From WHSW01 sp963749365 (lineage in GTDB: Bacteria > Actinomycetota > Thermoleophilia > Solirubrobacterales > 70-9), in contig CAVVME010000005.1 of the NCBI GenBank assembly GCA_963749365.1, positions 1 through 33,849 of the forward strand: a stretch of 33,849 nt of DNA, read 5' to 3'. The position numbers were made by a program, and so were the translations under genes. The notes below the pieces were generated by a model. The model was not told the DNA's origin. It saw nothing but the letters and a program-made list of their open reading frames with translations, and did no database searches. Positions 29,812 to 33,849 of the stretch are shown piece by piece (the first letter of the stretch is position 1; each line of letters starts with the position of its first letter).

Positions 29812-31164
29812 ATGGGGATCGAGTGGGACACAGGAGGTCTGCCGGAGACCCGGATCGGCGCCAGGGTGGGGTCCCCGCGACCCGGTGGCCCGGAACCGGG
29901 CGGGTTCGAGGAGCAGCTTCGACAGCAGGTCGACCGCGACGCGCTCACCGGCCTCTACAACCGCCGTCGCTTCGACGAGGAGCTCGCTGAGCACCTGAAG
30001 CAGACCCCGGCGCAGCCGCTCGAGCCGAGCGCGCTGTTGCTGATCGACGTCGACGCCTTTCGGTTCGTCAACGACTCGCTCGGCCATCAGGCCGGCGATC
30101 AGCTGCTGCGCGAGATCGGCGCCCGCCTTCACCACGAGGCCCGCGACGACGACTTCCTCGCCAGGATCGGGGGTGACGAGTTCGCGCTGCTCCTGCGCCG
30201 GGCCTCGCGCGAGACCGCGGTCGCGGTCGCCAACCGGCTGATCGAGGCGATCAAGGCGACGACCAAGACCGCCACCGGGGTCAGCGTCGGGATCGCGACC
30301 TTCGACGAGACCGCGGGCGACCTCGACGGCAGCGAGCTGCTGATCGCGGCGGACATCGCCCTGTTCGAGGCCAAGGAGGCCGGCCGCGGGCAGGCGATCG
30401 TCTACGCCGGCCAGCGGGGCCAAAGCCTGACCTGGGTGGCTCGGATCAGGGAGGCGATCGAGGACGATCGGCTGGTCGTCTACGCGCAACCGATCGTCGA
30501 CCTCGAGCAGGGCAGCGTCGTCCGCGACGAGCTCCTGGTCCGGATGCTCGACCACGACGGCGACGTGATCCCGCCGGCGTCGTTCCTGCCGACGGCGGAG
30601 CGGTTCGGGCTGATCGAGGAGATCGACCGGCTCGTGCTCGGCAAGGCGCTGGCGCTCGCCGGGCACGCGCGGCCGATGGCGATGAACCTCTCCGGCCACT
30701 CGCTGGCGAGCACGCAGTTCCTCGACGACGTCCGGGCGGCGATCGACTCGGGGCTCGACCCGAGCTGGCTCAGCTTCGAGATCACCGAGACGGCGGCGGT
30801 GGCGAGGATGGACGAGGCGGAGGCCTTCGCCCGCTCGCTGACGGCGCTCGGCTTCAGCCTCGGCCTCGACGACTTCGGCGCCGGCTTCAGCTCGTTCTCC
30901 TATCTCAAGCACTTGCCGATCGACTACGTGAAGATCGACATGGAGTTCATCCGCGACGTGCGCTGGAACGCATTCGACCGGCGGCTGGTGCAGGCGATGG
31001 TCGACATCTCGCACGCGCTCGACATCAAGACCGTCGCCGAGGGGGTCGAGGACGCCGAGACGGTGGCGATCGTCAAGGGACTCGGCGTCGACCAGGTCCA
31101 GGGCTTCTACGTCGGCCGCCCGTACGTGGTCGCCGAGCCGCGCGCGTCGCGCGAGCCCGGCTAG
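29812..31164 (+). CDS. GGDEF-EAL cyclic-di-GMP protein
   Basis: A 450-residue protein from ATG 29812. Residues 36-200 are a diguanylate cyclase domain with D79, the GGDEF site (120-124) and the RxxD inhibitory site R111-D114 exactly five residues ahead. Residues 205-440 are an EAL phosphodiesterase domain: ELL in place of EAL (E240), N292, E323 in FEITET, DDFG (353-356), K374, E410 and Q430, so all metal and catalytic residues are kept. Both activities look possible on residues alone. There is no sensor or membrane segment; the first 30 residues are Gly/Pro-rich. A GTG at 29728 would add 28 residues but lies in a hairpin. Cytoplasmic regulator of c-di-GMP, perhaps of surface polysaccharide, which is inference. 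Confidence 0.92.
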   Translation: MGIEWDTGGLPETRIGARVGSPRPGGPEPGGFEEQLRQQVDRDALTGLYNRRRFDEELAEHLKQTPAQPLEPSALLLIDVDAFRFVNDSLGHQAGDQLLREIGARLHHEARDDDFLARIGGDEFALLLRRASRETAVAVANRLIEAIKATTKTATGVSVGIATFDETAGDLDGSELLIAADIALFEAKEAGRGQAIVYAGQRGQSLTWVARIREAIEDDRLVVYAQPIVDLEQGSVVRDELLVRMLDHDGDVIPPASFLPTAERFGLIEEIDRLVLGKALALAGHARPMAMNLSGHSLASTQFLDDVRAAIDSGLDPSWLSFEITETAAVARMDEAEAFARSLTALGFSLGLDDFGAGFSSFSYLKHLPIDYVKIDMEFIRDVRWNAFDRRLVQAMVDISHALDIKTVAEGVEDAETVAIVKGLGVDQVQGFYVGRPYVVAEPRASREPG

Positions 31165-31168
31165 GCCA

Positions 31169-32539
31169 CTAGGCGGAGGCGGCCACCGCGCTCCGACACT
31201 CCTGCGCGGCGCGCGCGCCGGAGCGCGTCGCGCCTTCCATATGGATGTGGCCGACGCCGGCGATGTCGGTGCAGGCCCAGTGAATCGGCCCGATCGAGCG
31301 CCGCAGGTCGTCGCCGAAGCGGGTCAGCCCGCCGGGCCCGTAGCTGGCCCCGTAGGCGCCCCGCGTCCACTCCTGCGCCGACCAGTCCGTCTCGATCACG
31401 TCGACCGGCTCGAGCGCCCCCGGGCCGACGTACTTGGCCATCCCGGCGAGCACCGTGCTCCGGCGCTCGGCGGCGCTCAGGCGCCCGGCGCGCTCGGCGT
31501 TCTCGCCGGCGAGGAAGGTGCAGAGGACGCCGGCGGACGCCGAGGGCGGCGAGTTGTCGTAGAGCTCGCGGACGAGCTCATATGGCGCGAAGCCCTGGCC
31601 CGAGAGCCCCTCGTCGCGCCAGAACGGAGTCTCGTAGACAGCGAGGACCTTGTTGATGCTGCCCTGGGAGAGCGACTGGCCCAGCCGCATCCGCCAGCCC
31701 GGAAGGGCGGGGGAGAAGTGGATCGCGTTGGTCATATTCGGGGGAACGGCGACGATCACCGCCCGCGCGGCGACCTCGACCGACCCGGCGTCGATCTCGA
31801 CCCGGTCCGCCGACCAGCGGATCTGGCGCGCCGGAGCGTCGAGCAGGACCCGGTCGCCGAGTCGCTCGGCGAGCCGGATCGAGATCAGCTGCGAGCCGCC
31901 GACGACCCGGTAGGCGAGGCACTGATCGGGCTCGAACAGCTCGTAGGTCCCGCCGGCGCCGGCGATCATCCACAGCCCCTGCAGGAGCGAGAAGCTGTGG
32001 GCCGGCTTGGCCAGAAAGCCGCCGGCGAGCCAGGAGCGGAGCAGGTCGCGCGCCATCTCGTCATCAACCTCGGCCTGAAGCCAGGCCTCGAAGGTGATCG
32101 AGTCGAGTCGCGCGGCGTCGGGGTGGTCCCAGGGCGCCTCGGGGTCGAGCTCCTCAGCGAGCGCGTCGAGCTTCGCATCGGCGGCGGCGAACGCGCGCTC
32201 GGATGCGCTCCCGAGCGGCGCGTCATGACCCTGGTAGCGGTGGCTCGTGCCCGCGGGGTCGATGTAGACGTGCTCGCCCTCGCGCCAGCTCGCGAACAAC
32301 TCGATCCCGAGCTCGTCGAGCAGGGCATGGATCGCGGACTGATAGGGCGCCACCCACTGGCCTCCGAGCTCGTTCGCCTCGCCTCCGATCTCGGTGTTCC
32401 AGGTCCGCCCGCCGACCCGGTCGCGGGCCTCGAGCACGACCACGTCGACGCCCTCGCGGGCGAGCGTCGTGGCGGCGGTGAGCCCGGCGATGCCGGCGCC
32501 GACGACGGCGATCTCACTCTCGATCCTGCGCGCCGGCAT
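31169..32539 (-). CDS. Flavin-dependent amine oxidase
   Basis: A 456-residue protein. EIAVVGAGIAGLTAATTLAR is the FAD dinucleotide motif, EARDRVGGRTWNTEIGG the R-x-G-G-R-x-x-T segment of amine oxidases, and ELGGQWVAPYQSAIHALLDE the flavin-proximal motif. The closing FAD motif is altered: WACTDIAGVGHIHMEGATRS in place of the usual F-A-G-T-E-x-A-x-x-W-x-G-Y-x-x-G-A. It lacks the cysteine that tethers FAD in monoamine oxidases, so the cofactor is probably non-covalent. ATG 32539 follows GGAGGAG; a second ATG six codons upstream encodes that ribosome site and is less likely. No signal peptide. Converges with the GGDEF-EAL gene, 4 bases between stops. Amine substrate unknown. Confidence 0.88.
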   Translation of the reverse strand: MPARRIESEIAVVGAGIAGLTAATTLAREGVDVVVLEARDRVGGRTWNTEIGGEANELGGQWVAPYQSAIHALLDELGIELFASWREGEHVYIDPAGTSHRYQGHDAPLGSASERAFAAADAKLDALAEELDPEAPWDHPDAARLDSITFEAWLQAEVDDEMARDLLRSWLAGGFLAKPAHSFSLLQGLWMIAGAGGTYELFEPDQCLAYRVVGGSQLISIRLAERLGDRVLLDAPARQIRWSADRVEIDAGSVEVAARAVIVAVPPNMTNAIHFSPALPGWRMRLGQSLSQGSINKVLAVYETPFWRDEGLSGQGFAPYELVRELYDNSPPSASAGVLCTFLAGENAERAGRLSAAERRSTVLAGMAKYVGPGALEPVDVIETDWSAQEWTRGAYGASYGPGGLTRFGDDLRRSIGPIHWACTDIAGVGHIHMEGATRSGARAAQECRSAVAASA

Positions 32540-32611
32540 TCTCGGCTCCTCCTCCATCGCGGGCCCGCCACTTTATGGGAGCGCGAGCCGCTCAGCCTGC
32601 CCGGGCTGGAT

Positions 32612-33649
32612 CTACCGTTGCCGGACCCCGTTCAGCTCGCGCACGGCCGCGAGCAGCCCGCCGTAGCTGACCTGGTCGGCGGCGATGATCGAGGGCAGGC
32701 GCCCGCGAAGGCGCTCGCACTCCCGCACCCGGCCGAGGATCACGTCGGTGGCGTTGACCGCGGCCGACGCCACCGGGTCGGGCTCAGGCGGCGCGGTCGA
32801 CGGCGACCAGTGGTTGACCAGGAACAGCGAGCCCGTGGTCCCACCGCGGTTGGGCCGACAGCTCGCCGCCCAGTTCGACGGCTCGATCAGCAGGTCCGGG
32901 GTCCGGAACGAGTACGGCGTCTCCTGCAGGATCCCGTCGTAGGCGACGTGGTACCAGGGCAGGCCGCCATCGTCGCGCTCGGCGAGCACGACCACCTGCT
33001 GGCGGGTGGCGATCATCTTGCGCAGGGTCGGCCAGCTTGGTCCGGGCGGGCCGCGGTAGACGTGCCGGATCAGACGGCTCTGCTCGACCGCGGCGGCGAA
33101 GTCGGCGGGCGCGATGTGGTCCTCGTTGACGATCGCGAGCACGTTGAACGGGTGCCGGCGCAGGAACCTGCGGATCGAGCTCAGGACGTCGACCAGCGGC
33201 GAGGCGCCGAGCTCGCAGAGCGAGTGACAGAGGTAGAGCCCGCGCTCGCCCTCGGTCAGCTCGCCGTCGTCGTCGGTACGCACCGTGCCGTCGGCCTGCA
33301 GGCGTCCGTAGTGCGTGTCGATCAGCAGCGCCCGGATCCCGGCCCGAAGCTGGTCCGGAATCGCCAGCGTTTGGTTGGGGAGCTTCCAGCCGAGGTCGAA
33401 CGATGACATCGCGTTGTGCGCGCCTGGCAGCACGACCCGGTCGAAGGGCCGCTCGCAGAGCGGCTTGGCGCCGTTGCAGCCCGGCGCCGTCCGGGGATCG
33501 GCGGACGCGGGCGCGGCGATCGCCAGCGCGCTCGAGAGCGCGCAGACGAGCACCGCAGGCGCGCTCCGGGCGCTGAGCCGGCGAGCGCTCACGGCCCGGC
33601 GACCGTGTAGTCGTCGTCGGGGAATCCGAGCGTCCCCGCGAGCCACCAT
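32612..33649 (-). CDS. Secreted PI-PLC X-domain-like protein
   Basis: A 345-residue protein from ATG 33649 with GGAGG just upstream. A long basic N-region (RIPRRRLHGRRAVSARRLSA) leads into a hydrophobic helix ending ASA at 50, a signal peptide. The mature domain resembles the X-box of phosphatidylinositol-specific phospholipase C: LPGAHNAMSS (H78 as general base), LLIDTHYG (D111) and YLCHSLCELG (H142 as general acid), followed by FLRRHPFNVLAIVNEDH and WPTLRKMIATRQQVVVLAER. Cysteines (GCNGAKPLCE, CHSLCE, ASCRPN) could form disulfides. Substrate may be a phosphoinositide or another glycerophospholipid. The frame is open to 33769 but the longer start has no site. 72 bases upstream of the amine oxidase on the same strand. 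Confidence 0.85.
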   Translation of the reverse strand: MVARGDARIPRRRLHGRRAVSARRLSARSAPAVLVCALSSALAIAAPASADPRTAPGCNGAKPLCERPFDRVVLPGAHNAMSSFDLGWKLPNQTLAIPDQLRAGIRALLIDTHYGRLQADGTVRTDDDGELTEGERGLYLCHSLCELGASPLVDVLSSIRRFLRRHPFNVLAIVNEDHIAPADFAAAVEQSRLIRHVYRGPPGPSWPTLRKMIATRQQVVVLAERDDGGLPWYHVAYDGILQETPYSFRTPDLLIEPSNWAASCRPNRGGTTGSLFLVNHWSPSTAPPEPDPVASAAVNATDVILGRVRECERLRGRLPSIIAADQVSYGGLLAAVRELNGVRQR

Positions 33650-33781
33650 CTCGCCTCCCTCGCTACTCCAATGCCGGCCGGGGGCCGGATCGACCCCGAG
33701 CGGCCCAGTTATATCCGACCGCGGCCCGGGAGTACCCTTGAGCCGTTGTCGAGCGTGGTAGGTTGGCACGGGTAAACCAAT

Positions 33782-33849
33782 TTGTCTACTGCCTCACCGA
33801 GCCACAACCTGATCGAGCTCATGCGTCGCCGCGAGGACGGCGAGGGCCC
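33782..33849 (+). CDS. Start of an unidentified gene, cut by the window end
   Basis: From a TTG at 33782 the frame reads MSTASPSHNLIELMRRREDG and EG to the edge. The 132-base gap to the divergent PI-PLC-like gene has room for promoters, and TTGAGC followed by TAGGTT (about 33738 and 33759) is a weak candidate. An ATG at 33821 in the same frame is an alternative start. No family can be named from 22 residues; that it is a real gene is uncertain. Confidence 0.35.
   Translation, partial: MSTASPSHNLIELMRRREDGEG

Noticed and set aside
29545..31014. A 489-codon minus-strand frame opposite the GGDEF-EAL gene
   Set aside because: The plus-strand protein keeps every catalytic residue of both domains; the antisense frame is a by-product of its codon use.
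31241..33406. A 721-codon open frame on the plus strand
   Set aside because: It runs antisense through two well-supported minus-strand genes and the gap between them and encodes an Arg/Gly-rich, motif-free protein; long antisense frames are expected at this GC content.
1..33849. CRISPR arrays, tRNA, rRNA, insertion sequences
   Set aside because: No regularly spaced repeats, cloverleaf-like sequences, rRNA stretches or transposase motifs were seen on either strand.

Overview
This is a uniformly very GC-rich, gene-dense stretch of bacterial chromosome without rRNA, tRNA, insertion sequences or CRISPR. GC-rich third positions, frequent GTG starts, actinobacterial-type small and DUF proteins (DUF7144-like, DUF6929-like, DUF899 pair), ArsR/SRPBCC pairs and leaderless-type promoters suggest a soil actinobacterium, most likely of the Thermoleophilia/Solirubrobacterales type. 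That placement is inference from gene style, not from a marker gene.

Layout. (1) 1-8.7 kb is an extracellular polysaccharide locus: the tail of one family 2 glycosyltransferase, a complete GT2, a membrane-anchored GH26-type glycanase and a secreted GH16 glycanase on the plus strand; converging on them is a minus-strand operon of a GT2, a large GT-C-like multi-pass membrane protein and a Wzx-type flippase. (2) 8.7-13.2 kb holds a frameshifted TetR gene, a DUF6790-like membrane protein, a conserved hypothetical, a methyltransferase, a GFA-fold protein, an isocitrate lyase/PEP mutase-superfamily enzyme and a small four-helix membrane protein. (3) 13.3-19.5 kb holds tandem DUF899 thioredoxin-like genes, an internally deleted fatty acid desaturase, a minus-strand operon (GST, SixA-like phosphatase, BKACE enzyme), a molybdopterin oxidoreductase, the joined stumps of an M1 peptidase and a NarL-type response regulator, and a DUF1801 protein. 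(4) 19.5-23.7 kb: a DUF6929-like protein diverges from a circularly permuted ATP-grasp gene followed by a patatin-like lipase. (5) 23.7-28.4 kb: a hairpin-rich leader, a flavin monooxygenase, a multicopper oxidase carrying an inserted heavy-metal-binding zinc-ribbon-like module, and two secreted proteins of unknown function. (6) 28.4-33.8 kb: a 67-residue conserved protein, an autoregulated leaderless ArsR-SRPBCC operon, a GGDEF-EAL protein, a flavin amine oxidase, a secreted PI-PLC-like protein and the start of one more gene.

The most notable observations are the multicopper oxidase with an embedded CPMHP/CPDCGM module behind a structured leader; the ATP-grasp/patatin pair without the usual alpha-E partner; three genes whose conserved N-termini have no NTG start but an ACG at the right place; and three decayed loci, one of which looks like a single deletion that removed the 5' halves of two divergent genes. 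No complete new defence or mobile system was recognised.
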